DNA of 64,000 nucleotides from an uncultured Anaerotruncus sp. (GCA_904398655.1 CAJFPF010000047.1:1-64000), one strand, 5' to 3'; positions 32,753 through 43,603 are shown, numbered from the stretch's first letter. Translations and numbers: made by a program. The notes: a model not told the origin generated them from the sequence alone.

Positions 32753-34657
32753 CTATTGGTAGGCCCGCTCTTCTGGAATGGTAAAGCGTTTTAAAAATAC
32801 CAAACTGGGCTTCACAGTGGCACCTGCGGTGACAAACACATCTTGTGGGATAGAGCAGATAAATAGGATCTTTGCCCGCCCCTCAAAGTACTCCCGGACT
32901 TTCTGGAGATTCGAGGTGTTCAATACCCCCTCTGGAAGTACCATCCCCATACGACCTCCTGGCTTCAATAGCCGCAAGCATCGCTCCATAAACAGTACTT
33001 CCGTCAAACCGGAGAATTTGCCAACATCATAGAGGGAAAGCAGTTGACTGCCAATGTTGTCCTCCACCTGGCGCAAAGCCTGGTTATAAGACTTACCAAA
33101 CATCCTGCGGTATTTTTTTATCTCCTCCGGGCGCATCCGGTCATTTTCCGTTACTTTCTGATCCTTGCTAATCCTTGCGCCAAAAGGAGGGTTGGTGAGG
33201 ATAACATCAAACCGCCCCTCAAAGACACCGTTCACATTCAAAAGCCCATCGTGGTGATAGACCCCGCTATGTCCATCTCCATGCATAATCATATTCATTT
33301 TTGCGGTCCGGGCCATGCGCGGATTTGCATCGGTCCCATAGATACACCGATGGGAAAGGTCATAAAGTCTGCCCCCGGGAATACTGGTGTCCAGCTCCCG
33401 GTTCAGCATTTCCTGCATCTTAGAAATTTGCCGGTTGATCAGCCACTGCTCCCGTTCGCTTTTCTGTTCATAATCCGGGCCCTCCAACTGAAGCCGGAGA
33501 CGCTCCTTCTCCCCCCGGATCTCCTGCTCAATCTTCTCCCGCACATACTCAAACGCTTTGATGAGGAATCCGCCGCTGCCACAGGTGGGGTCGCAGATCA
33601 GCTCTCCCTCTTCGGGGTCCAGCACATGGACCATAAAATCCACAATGGGTCGAGGCGTAAAAAATTGCCCCAAATCCCCCCGGAAGGTGGTACCCAAAAA
33701 CTCCTCAAACGCGATTCCCTTGACGTCATCCTGCGTATCCGAAAGGTTATATCCCTCCAGCTTGCTCAAAATCTGTTCAAAGCTGTTTTGCCGGATACGG
33801 ATGGTTTCATCTGCCTCAAATAGCTGTTCCTGGGCAAAGGCATCCTTGGTATCCTCAAACAGCACCTGCATATAGGGAATATCCAGTTTGCGGATTCGCA
33901 TGGCAGGCCGGGTATATTTTTCATAGTCCTGCTCCAGCTGGCGAAACCGGTTGAGGGTGAACACCTCGCTGCCCTTCTGATCCCGTTCATACCGGATTTT
34001 CATAAAAAGGATCTTGCTGATCTCATCAAAAGCAGCTTCCGGAGAGAGCTTATCGTTGTTCCGGATGATGTTGTGGCAGGCCCGCAGCAGCCTTGTGAAC
34101 TCCTCCCGGGTGAACGTTTTGGTCTTGCTGCGGATATCGGCCAAAGCCTTTTCATCGTGGATCTCCTCAAACCGGGGAATACTGACGATCTGGTGGAATG
34201 CCTCCTCCTTGTTGGGAATCCTCTCCTGATCCACGCTGAAAAACTGTGTTTCTTTGGCATTGTGAAGAACTAGGAATTGAGCCCTTACTTTACCTGCATA
34301 TTCAGTGCCCTGATAAAAGTCCTCCAAGCGGATTTTAACATTATCCGCCTTACACTCCACCACCAGGAAAGCATTATAGTTATTTTGAAGATCTTCTTTG
34401 GATTTATAGACTACAAGATCAGCCCGAGTTCCTCTCGTCCCCCGGCCCTGGTAATCTGGAGAATATTCCTCCGCCATCACTTCCAAGGGGTAGCCAAACC
34501 GATTGACCAAAAGCGCCACAAAATTTTGGCGCACTCGTTCCTCCGGCGTTGCTACCAGATCCCTTTTGCGGATGAAGGAATAGATCATCCCATCCTTTTC
34601 CACTACCTTCAATTCTTCCAAACAGGCCCCTCCATCCCCGGTTTGGGATTCTTTCAC
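32753..34657 (-). CDS. Fusion of HsdR-N-like PD-(D/E)XK nuclease domain with N6-adenine DNA methylase (HsdM-like)
   Basis: N-term VRQNFVALLVNRFGYP...RADLVVY...FLVVECKAD; methylase motifs DPTCGSGGFLIKA and DVILTNPPFG; start uncertain (GTG 34657 or TTG 34621). Confidence 0.9.
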   Translation of the reverse strand: MKESQTGDGGACLEELKVVEKDGMIYSFIRKRDLVATPEERVRQNFVALLVNRFGYPLEVMAEEYSPDYQGRGTRGTRADLVVYKSKEDLQNNYNAFLVVECKADNVKIRLEDFYQGTEYAGKVRAQFLVLHNAKETQFFSVDQERIPNKEEAFHQIVSIPRFEEIHDEKALADIRSKTKTFTREEFTRLLRACHNIIRNNDKLSPEAAFDEISKILFMKIRYERDQKGSEVFTLNRFRQLEQDYEKYTRPAMRIRKLDIPYMQVLFEDTKDAFAQEQLFEADETIRIRQNSFEQILSKLEGYNLSDTQDDVKGIAFEEFLGTTFRGDLGQFFTPRPIVDFMVHVLDPEEGELICDPTCGSGGFLIKAFEYVREKIEQEIRGEKERLRLQLEGPDYEQKSEREQWLINRQISKMQEMLNRELDTSIPGGRLYDLSHRCIYGTDANPRMARTAKMNMIMHGDGHSGVYHHDGLLNVNGVFEGRFDVILTNPPFGARISKDQKVTENDRMRPEEIKKYRRMFGKSYNQALRQVEDNIGSQLLSLYDVGKFSGLTEVLFMERCLRLLKPGGRMGMVLPEGVLNTSNLQKVREYFEGRAKILFICSIPQDVFVTAGATVKPSLVFLKRFTIPEERAYQ

Positions 34658-35022
34658 TTCTGTGGTACAATCTCAATCCAATAGCCATCGGGATCGTGGA
34701 TAAAATAGATCCCCATGGCAGGGTTTTCAAAGCAGATGGCTCCCATCTGCTGATGGCGCTGGTGCAACGCTTCATATTGGTCTGTCACAAACGCCAAATG
34801 GTATTCCAGGTCCCCCAAATTGTAGGGCTCCTGCCGGTCGCGCAGCCAGGTGAGCTCCAAAGTAAAATCGCTGCCCTCCGGATCCCCCAGATAGACCAAT
34901 TTGAAGGAGCCATCCTGGGCATTTTTCTCCCGAACTACCCTCAAATCTAAAGCTTGACGGTAAAAATCTAAGCTTTTCTCCAAGTCCAGCACATTAAAAT
35001 TAAAATGATTAAATTTAAGCAT
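34654..35022 (-). CDS. VOC family / glyoxalase I-like protein
   Basis: MLKFNHFNFNVLDLEKSLDFYRQALDL...GIYFIHDPDGYWIEIV. Confidence 0.9.
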   Translation of the reverse strand: MLKFNHFNFNVLDLEKSLDFYRQALDLRVVREKNAQDGSFKLVYLGDPEGSDFTLELTWLRDRQEPYNLGDLEYHLAFVTDQYEALHQRHQQMGAICFENPAMGIYFIHDPDGYWIEIVPQK

Positions 35023-35052
35023 GATATTTTCATCCTTTCCCTGCAGTAGGCT

Positions 35053-35850
35053 TCACTGGGTCTCCTCCTGCTCCCGAATATAGGTAATATAGTCCATGCA
35101 GTAGTCATCCTGACCGGCAACCACCCGGGCGGCAGCCAGCGTATCCCGCAGGGACGGGCTAGAGGGATCCAAAATAGCGGAGGAGAGCCCCGCATAGAGG
35201 GCCGCGGCCAAAAAGGCGCTGTTAACCAGCTTGCGGCGGGGCAGCCCAAAAGAAATATTCGAAAGCCCGCAGACTGTCTTGACCTCTGGATAATTTTGGG
35301 ACACATGGGCGATAGCGTCCACCGTTTTACGCCCACTTTCGCCATCGGTGGCCAACGCCTCCACCAATACATCCACATAGATATGCTCATCCGGGATCCC
35401 TGCCTGGCGCAGCTGGGCGATCAGCCGGTCGATCTTAGCGCACTTATCCTCCAGGTCGGTTGGAAGCCCCAGATCGTCAATGGGCATCCCCACGATTCCC
35501 GCATGATATTCCAGGGCCAGCTGGGTCACCTGCTGGAACCGATCGGTGATGGTGGCCGAATTGAAGATCAGAGGCCGGCCCTGAGCCGCTTTTGCCGCTT
35601 TTGCCATCACTTCTGGATCGGTGGAGTCAATCATAATCCCACAGGAGCAGTGGCGCTGGATCAAATCCATTGCCCATAGCATCCGATCCAACTCATCCTC
35701 CCCACAGATGGCCGTATTTAAATCCAGATAATCCGCCCCTGCGTCCCCTTGGCGGCGGATCAGCTCCACCACCTTCTGTTCATCTTTGGACTGGAAGGCT
35801 TCCAGTGCCGATGGGATGGAACTATTGAGCTTTTCTCCAATCAAAATCAT
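35053..35850 (-). CDS. Methyltetrahydrofolate:corrinoid methyltransferase-type (pterin-binding) protein
   Basis: MILIGEKLNSSIPSALEAF...GADYLDLNTA...IMIDSTDPEV...GLSNISFGLP. Confidence 0.9.
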   Translation of the reverse strand: MILIGEKLNSSIPSALEAFQSKDEQKVVELIRRQGDAGADYLDLNTAICGEDELDRMLWAMDLIQRHCSCGIMIDSTDPEVMAKAAKAAQGRPLIFNSATITDRFQQVTQLALEYHAGIVGMPIDDLGLPTDLEDKCAKIDRLIAQLRQAGIPDEHIYVDVLVEALATDGESGRKTVDAIAHVSQNYPEVKTVCGLSNISFGLPRRKLVNSAFLAAALYAGLSSAILDPSSPSLRDTLAAARVVAGQDDYCMDYITYIREQEETQ

Positions 35851-37580
35851 TTCCCAAACCTCCCAATTTCATGGATCAACCCCTGCACGATATCCACCCT
35901 GCGCAAGGGGGTCATAATATAGATGCCATCCGCCGCATCATATACCCGGCGAAGAATCCCCAAGCTGTATTGGATAGAAATTTCCGCCGACTCCTGGCGT
36001 CCCTTATCCTTCAGCGATTGGATCACCTGATCCGGAATCTCAATGCCAGAGACCTCATTGAGCAGAAAGACTGCGTTTTTATAACCCGCCACCGGCAAAA
36101 TTCCAGCAAATAGCTTACAATCCAGCTCCTGCCGGGCGCGAAGGAAATTTTCCACCGCCTGGTCGCTAAAAATCGGCTGGGAGAAAAGCATGGTCGCCCC
36201 CCGCTCCAGTTTTCGGCGTGCCCGATCCAGCTCGGTCCCAAAGTTCAAAGCGTTGATGTTCAGAGCCCCGCCCACTTCCAGAGGGGCGTCCTGGAATACC
36301 TCCTGGTTCATGCCGCTGATGAAAGAGATCAAATTAAAGGAATTAAAGCTGAACACCCCGCCCGCCCGGTCGGATGCAGGCATTGGATCTCCTGTTACCG
36401 CCAGGGCATGACGGATCCCTTCAAAAGAGGCGCCCAGCAATCCCGCCCGCAGGGCTATGCGATTTTTATCCCGGCAGGAGATGTGCGGCATGGTGGGAAT
36501 CCCCACCTCCCGATAAATTTTAGCAGCGGTCATGATGCTGTCCGCCCGGGTTCGCGAAAGAGGAGAGTCCGCCACAGTAATCAGATCCGCGCCGCAGGCC
36601 TTCAACTGCGCCGCCGCGGAAAGGATGAAGGTGCAGTCGGCGTCCAGAGGAGGATCCAGCTCCACCGCAATGGGTTTGTGGGGCCCCAGGGTGGAGGCGG
36701 ATTCCTCCTGAATCAAATATTGTTCCGGCAGTTCCTCCGGCTCCCGTCTGGGACAAGGGCGGGGCGAATCCAACATCCTTCGAAGTAGACGGATGTGGTT
36801 GGGGGTAGTGCCGCAACACCCCCCCAGAATAGTGGCACCGCTTTCATAGATGGTCTCCATCTTTTGGGCAAAGTATTCCGCATTGTCCTCAAAGATGATC
36901 CGTCCATTCCGATAGGAGGGGTATCCCGCATTGGGCATGACCACCAGCGGCTTCGGCATGGGTTCCAGCGCCTTCACCAGATGAACCATATGGCTAGGTC
37001 CACAGACGCAGTTGAGCCCTGCACCATCTACAGCCGGATGCTGCATAGCCGCGGTCAAGAGGGGCTTGTAGTGCAACCCCCTCTGTGTAAAGCCATCCTG
37101 GGAGACGGCAAAAGAAACCAGGATCACCGCATCCGGCACTGTAGCCCGGATCTTCCGGATAGCGGGCAACAGAGGCGCAAATTCTGAAATGGTCTCAAAT
37201 AAGAAGTGCTTTGCACCCAACTCCAAAAATAGCCCGGCCACCACCTGGTAGTCCTCCTCGGCCGTTTTGGCGTCGTTGCCACCAATGTCCGCATAGACAG
37301 GGACATGGCTGGATCCAGCAGCTTCCCCTGCTAAACCCCAACCAGCCGTAATAACCCGACGTAGTTTTTGAGGGTCGGGGATCTGCACAGGATTGGCCAC
37401 AAATGTGTTGGTCTTCAGGGCCTGGGCTCCAGCGGCTAAATAGGCTTTATGAATCTTTAAAACTGCCTCTGAATTGGTTAAGTTCCCCAATTCACAGGGG
37501 GCGCGATCCCCCGTTACAGTGAGGTAATAGGTGCCAAAGGCGCCATCAAACAACAGGGGAACCGATCTTTGCAGGGGCAT
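35847..37580 (-). CDS. Bifunctional homocysteine S-methyltransferase / methylenetetrahydrofolate reductase
   Basis: N-term Hcy-binding domain (LLFDGAFGTYYL..., GGCCGTTPNHIRLL); C-term MTHFR (VELDPPLDADCTFILSAAAQLKACGADLITVADSPLSRTRAD). Confidence 0.93.
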   Translation of the reverse strand: MPLQRSVPLLFDGAFGTYYLTVTGDRAPCELGNLTNSEAVLKIHKAYLAAGAQALKTNTFVANPVQIPDPQKLRRVITAGWGLAGEAAGSSHVPVYADIGGNDAKTAEEDYQVVAGLFLELGAKHFLFETISEFAPLLPAIRKIRATVPDAVILVSFAVSQDGFTQRGLHYKPLLTAAMQHPAVDGAGLNCVCGPSHMVHLVKALEPMPKPLVVMPNAGYPSYRNGRIIFEDNAEYFAQKMETIYESGATILGGCCGTTPNHIRLLRRMLDSPRPCPRREPEELPEQYLIQEESASTLGPHKPIAVELDPPLDADCTFILSAAAQLKACGADLITVADSPLSRTRADSIMTAAKIYREVGIPTMPHISCRDKNRIALRAGLLGASFEGIRHALAVTGDPMPASDRAGGVFSFNSFNLISFISGMNQEVFQDAPLEVGGALNINALNFGTELDRARRKLERGATMLFSQPIFSDQAVENFLRARQELDCKLFAGILPVAGYKNAVFLLNEVSGIEIPDQVIQSLKDKGRQESAEISIQYSLGILRRVYDAADGIYIMTPLRRVDIVQGLIHEIGRFGK

Positions 37581-37759
37581 GGACTACATCCTCTCTCTTG
37601 GATTGCAAGTTTACAGGATATTCTACCACAGTTTCCGGAAAAATACCAGAAGCAAATTCCGCCTGGTGAAAATCTGCCAAGGGGTTTTCCTTCTTTCCTG
37701 GAATATGATAAAATAATATTTGTTTGACAAAACTTTACAGGAAAGGACCGTCCAAATAT

Positions 37760-40375
37760 ATGGAACCAAAGCACAAATTGGTTATTGGAATCCTTGCCCA
37801 TGTGGATGCGGGAAAAACCACCCTTTCAGAGGGGATGCTCTATCGAAGCGGCGTTCTACGAAAATTGGGGCGAGTGGATCATCGGGACGCCTTTTTAGAT
37901 ACCGAGCAGTTGGAGCGGGAACGGGGAATCACCATCTTTTCCAAACAGGCGATTCTCTCCCTGGGGGAACTGGAGATCACCCTACTGGATACGCCAGGGC
38001 ATGTGGATTTTTCTACGGAGATGGAGCGTACCTTGCAGGTATTGGACTACGCGATTCTGGTGGTCAGCGGTTCAGACGGAATTCAGGGACATACCCGCAC
38101 CCTCTGGGGGCTGTTGAGACGTTACCAGATCCCCACCTTCCTGTTTATCAACAAGATGGATCAGCCTGGTACCGACTTTCAAGCCCTATCCACCGAGCTG
38201 CAGCAGGTGTTGGACGAGGGATGCATCCCTTTTACAGGGCTATCTGAGGAGCAGCTGCGAGAATCCATCGCACTGCAAGACGAAGGGGCGATGGAGGAAT
38301 ATCTAGAGCACGGGGCGATCTCCTTGGAGAGAATCCGGGAGTTGATTCGCCGGCGCAGGATATTCCCCTGCTATTTCGGTTCTGCCCTACGGCTGGAGGG
38401 GGTGGACCAGCTGCTGGAAGGATTGCAGCAGTATACCCTCTTACCGATCTATCCAGAGCTGTTCGGCGCTAAAGTCTATAAAATTTCCCGGGATCCCCAA
38501 AATAATCGGTTGACCTACCTAAAGGTTACCGGCGGATCTCTCCAGGTGAAAGATCTTCTCTCCAGCAGGGATGGCTGGGAGGAAAAGGTGGATCAAATCC
38601 GCATCTATTCAGGTGCCCGCTATCGCACGATAGAGGAAGCGCCCGCAGGTACCGTCTGCGCTGTGACGGGGTTAAGCCAAACCTATCCCGGGGAGGGGCT
38701 GGGGGAAGAACCCTCCTCCCCTTCCCCAGTACTCTCCTCGGTGCTCAACTATCAGCTGTTGCTGCCTCCCGGCTGCGACCCACACAGCGCCCTCCTGAAA
38801 CTCCAGCAACTGGAGGAAGAGGATCCCCAGCTGAAAATCGTCTGGGATGAACGCCTTCAGGAAATCCACCTCCGTCCCATGGGAGAAGTACAGCTGGAGA
38901 TCCTTCAGCGGGTCATTCAAGAGAGATTTGGCCTTTCGGTGACCTTTGGGGAGGGCAGTATTCTCTATCTGGAGACCATCCGAGGGCCTGTGGAGGGAGT
39001 GGGGCATTTCGAACCCTTGCGTCACTATGCGGAAGTCCACCTCTTAATGGAGCCTGGCCCCCGGGGCAGTGGGCTCCAGTTCGCCTCTCGGTGCAGTGAG
39101 GAACAACTGGATCGAAACTGGCAGCGGCTGATTTTGACACATTTGATGGAAAAGACACATTTGGGTGTGCTCACCGGCTCCCCCATTACTGATATACGGA
39201 TCACTCTTGTAGCCGGAAAATCACATTTGAAACACACCGAGGGCGGAGACTTCCGACAGGCCACCTATCGGGCGGTGCGTCAAGGGTTGATGCAGGCAGA
39301 AAGTGTCCTTCTGGAGCCCTACTACACCTTCCGATTGGAACTCCCCACCCAGTCCATCGGGCGGGCTATGGGGGATTTGCAGCGGATGGGGGCTGAATTT
39401 GGCCCGCCAGAGGCTCCTGGGGACCGATCTGTCCTATCCGGAACCGCTCCAGTGGCCACCATGCGGGGATATGCCCAACAGTTGGCGGGCTATACCCAGG
39501 GGCAGGGGAAACTATTTTGCACCCTTCAGGGCTACGCCCCTTGTCACAATGCACAACAGGTCATCCAGGAGATCGGATATGACTGCCAGCGGGATTTAGA
39601 AAATACCGGGGACTCGGTATTTTGCGACCATGGAGCCGGATTTGTGGTCAAATGGGATCAGGTCCGGGCCCATATGCATGTGGACAGCGGCCTTGGCCCA
39701 GATGGGCGCCCTGCCGCCCGCCCAGCGGCAGTCCCTTCCCCTGTCTCGCTCCCCAAAGGCTACCGTGGTTCCCTAGAGGAGGATCAGGAACTGCAGGCCA
39801 TCTATGAACGAACTTATGGACCAGTGCGGGATCGAGGATTTTTTGCCACCCCCACTCCTCAGCAGGAATCTTTCCAGGAGGAGCCTGACTGGGAAGCCCT
39901 TGGGGAGGAATTTTTGTTGGTGGATGGCTACAACATCCTCTTTGCCTGGGACGAGCTGAAAAAGCTGGCTCAGGAGAGCATTGATGCTGCCCGGCAGGCA
40001 CTGATGGACCTGCTCTGCAACTATCAGGGGTACAAAAAATGTGTGGTGATCCTAGTTTTTGACGCCTATAAAGTTCCCAGGAGTATCTCCGATGTGATAC
40101 GTTACCACAACATCTATGTGGTTTACACCAAGCAGGCGGAAACCGCCGACGCCTATATTGAAAAGGTCACCTATGAGATTGGAAAAAAGCACCATGTCCG
40201 GGTGGCCACCTCCGACAATCTGGAGCAGGTGATCATCCTGGGACATGGTGCTTTTCGGCTTTCCGCCAAAGCATTTCATACGGAGATTGAGCAGGTCAAC
40301 GGGCAGATCGCTCAAATGATAGAGGAACACAACCGCAAATCTCCCAAACTAAACCAGCTGAAACTGGACGATTAG
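37760..40375 (+). CDS. TetM/EF-G-like ribosomal-protection GTPase fused to C-terminal YacP/Rae1-type NYN nuclease domain
   Basis: GTPase motifs AHVDAGKTTLSEG, DTPGHVDF, FINKMD; TetM-like C-terminal domains; from about 39910 'LLVDGYNILFAWDELKK...VVILVFDAYKV...ETADAYIEKVTYEIGKKHHVRVATSDNLEQ' NYN domain. Confidence 0.92.
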   Translation: MEPKHKLVIGILAHVDAGKTTLSEGMLYRSGVLRKLGRVDHRDAFLDTEQLERERGITIFSKQAILSLGELEITLLDTPGHVDFSTEMERTLQVLDYAILVVSGSDGIQGHTRTLWGLLRRYQIPTFLFINKMDQPGTDFQALSTELQQVLDEGCIPFTGLSEEQLRESIALQDEGAMEEYLEHGAISLERIRELIRRRRIFPCYFGSALRLEGVDQLLEGLQQYTLLPIYPELFGAKVYKISRDPQNNRLTYLKVTGGSLQVKDLLSSRDGWEEKVDQIRIYSGARYRTIEEAPAGTVCAVTGLSQTYPGEGLGEEPSSPSPVLSSVLNYQLLLPPGCDPHSALLKLQQLEEEDPQLKIVWDERLQEIHLRPMGEVQLEILQRVIQERFGLSVTFGEGSILYLETIRGPVEGVGHFEPLRHYAEVHLLMEPGPRGSGLQFASRCSEEQLDRNWQRLILTHLMEKTHLGVLTGSPITDIRITLVAGKSHLKHTEGGDFRQATYRAVRQGLMQAESVLLEPYYTFRLELPTQSIGRAMGDLQRMGAEFGPPEAPGDRSVLSGTAPVATMRGYAQQLAGYTQGQGKLFCTLQGYAPCHNAQQVIQEIGYDCQRDLENTGDSVFCDHGAGFVVKWDQVRAHMHVDSGLGPDGRPAARPAAVPSPVSLPKGYRGSLEEDQELQAIYERTYGPVRDRGFFATPTPQQESFQEEPDWEALGEEFLLVDGYNILFAWDELKKLAQESIDAARQALMDLLCNYQGYKKCVVILVFDAYKVPRSISDVIRYHNIYVVYTKQAETADAYIEKVTYEIGKKHHVRVATSDNLEQVIILGHGAFRLSAKAFHTEIEQVNGQIAQMIEEHNRKSPKLNQLKLDD

Positions 40376-40383
40376 GGATCGAG

Positions 40384-40944
40384 TTACGCCTCTGGCAGGG
40401 TGCGCATGGCCTGAATGGTACGGTCGATCAGCTCGTCCAGCTCCCATCCCAACATCTCAGCCCCCTGGGAGATGACCTCCCGAGAGCAGCCTGCCGCAAA
40501 GGAGGGCGATTTAAACTTCTTTTTTACCGATTTCAGCTCCAGGTCCTGGACACTTTTGGAGGGACGCATCAGGGCGGTAGCCCAGATGAGTCCAGTGAGT
40601 TCGTCCACCGCAAACAGGATCTTCTCCATCATCTGCTGGGGCTGGATGTCATTTTGAGCCAACCCCCATCCATGGGAAGCGGTAGCACGCACAATTTCCT
40701 CGTCAATCCCTTCCTGGCGCATAATCTCCTGGGATTTGATGCAGTGCTCCTGGGGGAACTGCTCAAAGTCCAGGTCATGGAGCAACCCTACCACTCTCCA
40801 AAAGTCTACCCGCTGAGGGTCGTACTCCTGGGCAAAATAGCCCAGAACCCCGCTCACTGTATGGGCATGTTGCAGATGGAATGGCTCTTTGTTGTACTTT
40901 TTCAGCAGGGCTTCGGCCTGCTCCATGGTTGGAACATAGGACAT
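40384..40944 (-). CDS. HD domain (HDIG-type) hydrolase
   Basis: HLQHAHTVSGVLGYFA...VVGLLHDLDFEQFPQEH. Confidence 0.88.
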   Translation of the reverse strand: MSYVPTMEQAEALLKKYNKEPFHLQHAHTVSGVLGYFAQEYDPQRVDFWRVVGLLHDLDFEQFPQEHCIKSQEIMRQEGIDEEIVRATASHGWGLAQNDIQPQQMMEKILFAVDELTGLIWATALMRPSKSVQDLELKSVKKKFKSPSFAAGCSREVISQGAEMLGWELDELIDRTIQAMRTLPEA

Positions 40945-40976
40945 AACAGTGACTTCCTTTCTATGATTTTTCCGTC

Positions 40977-41010
40977 ATCCGGGCTACCACAACGCTGTGG
41001 TGGCCCGGAT
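40977..41010. other. Long stable inverted repeat (possible terminator without U-tract)
   Basis: ATCCGGGC-TACCACA-ACGC-TGTGGTG-GCCCGGAT. Confidence 0.6.
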
Positions 41011-41012
41011 AG

Positions 41013-41783
41013 TTATTGAGGGAATCGGCAAAATGGCCCGTTCTGTGAAAGACGTTTTGCTGCAGCAAACAATCCCTCCGCTGGGACATCCGCCCTGTGG
41101 GCCATTTCCGCTGTCAAAGCTGCATCCACCGCCAGATGGGGATCTTCCGGCGGAAGGGGGACGGGAAGCAGCTCCTTCCAGAGTGGCTCATCGGAAGAAA
41201 ATGTCTCCAGGCCAAATGCTTTTGACAGTTGGGCGGTCTCCTGGGCGGCACTCTGAACCTGGGCACAAAAAGCCCGTCCCATTAAGCGCGCGGCGCAGCC
41301 TCTTCCAGAGGGGCCCACATAGTGGCAATGGGGGGATAGACAACGCAGGAGCGGTTCTGCCTGGGAAAATGCTTCTCCATTCCCTCCGACAAACAGGCGG
41401 CTGCCCTCCCCCAAACTCTCTGAGCCCAGTAATCCCACGTCCAAATAGCGAGCGGTGTCCTCCCGGCGTAACGCATTGGACAAGAGGTGGGCCAATCCAG
41501 GGCTAGTATCGGTGAAGGAGAGCAAAATCTGTCCCCCTTTTAAAAATCCCCGGCAGGCTCCCAACAAACTGCACAGTTCGGACGCCGTTTCTAACGCCAG
41601 AAGCACCGTTTCGCAGCGGTCCAATACCTCCGCCCCCGACTCGCAGAGGGTCCCCAGACCAGGATTTCGACGGCCTTGGGGATCATAAAGTAGGAGATCC
41701 TGGGCAGTTCGATGGAGCAGACGTTCTCCTGCTGCCATCCCTCTTGTTCCCAATCCTATCACACCAATTGCCACCCTGTCCAC
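41013..41783 (-). CDS. NAD(P)-binding beta-hydroxyacid dehydrogenase-like protein
   Basis: IGVIGLGTRGMAAGERLL Rossmann motif; 6PGDH/3-HIBADH-like organisation, divergent. Confidence 0.75.
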   Translation of the reverse strand: MDRVAIGVIGLGTRGMAAGERLLHRTAQDLLLYDPQGRRNPGLGTLCESGAEVLDRCETVLLALETASELCSLLGACRGFLKGGQILLSFTDTSPGLAHLLSNALRREDTARYLDVGLLGSESLGEGSRLFVGGNGEAFSQAEPLLRCLSPHCHYVGPSGRGCAARLMGRAFCAQVQSAAQETAQLSKAFGLETFSSDEPLWKELLPVPLPPEDPHLAVDAALTAEMAHRADVPAEGLFAAAKRLSQNGPFCRFPQ

Positions 41784-41865
41784 CCCCTCCTAGCACGGCG
41801 CCTTTTTTATTATAACAGACCAGCGAAAAAGTGAAAAGGGATTCCTCAAAATCCTCCACAAAATA

Positions 41866-41894
41866 GGAAAATCGCTCCAATGGAGCGATTTTCC
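41866..41894. terminator. Intrinsic terminator downstream of guaB
   Basis: GGAAAATCGCTCCAATGGAGCGATTTTCC. Confidence 0.8.
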
Positions 41895-41904
41895 GACAGA
41901 TTGC

Positions 41905-43530
<1,626 letters not shown>

Positions 43531-43540
43531 TTACCCCGGT

Positions 43541-43570
43541 TTGACGAGAGCTGTCAAATTGTGCTACAAT
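43541..43570 (+). promoter_or_regulatory. Sigma-A type promoter
   Basis: TTGACG-N18-TACAAT upstream of the lipoprotein gene. Confidence 0.65.
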
Positions 43571-43603
43571 AAAAGTATCCCATCCAAAAGGAGGGCCTTC
43601 TTC

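Noticed and set aside
32741-32761. Genome-wide TAG reassignment (pyrrolysine or glutamine) explaining the methylase TAG
   Set aside because: Other genes in the window end naturally at TAG at family-consistent positions, so local mutation or reinitiation is more likely.
37724-40375. Bona fide mobile tetracycline-resistance gene
   Set aside because: TetM-like but divergent, with a C-terminal NYN fusion and no mobile element genes nearby; treated as a chromosomal paralogue rather than an acquired tet gene.
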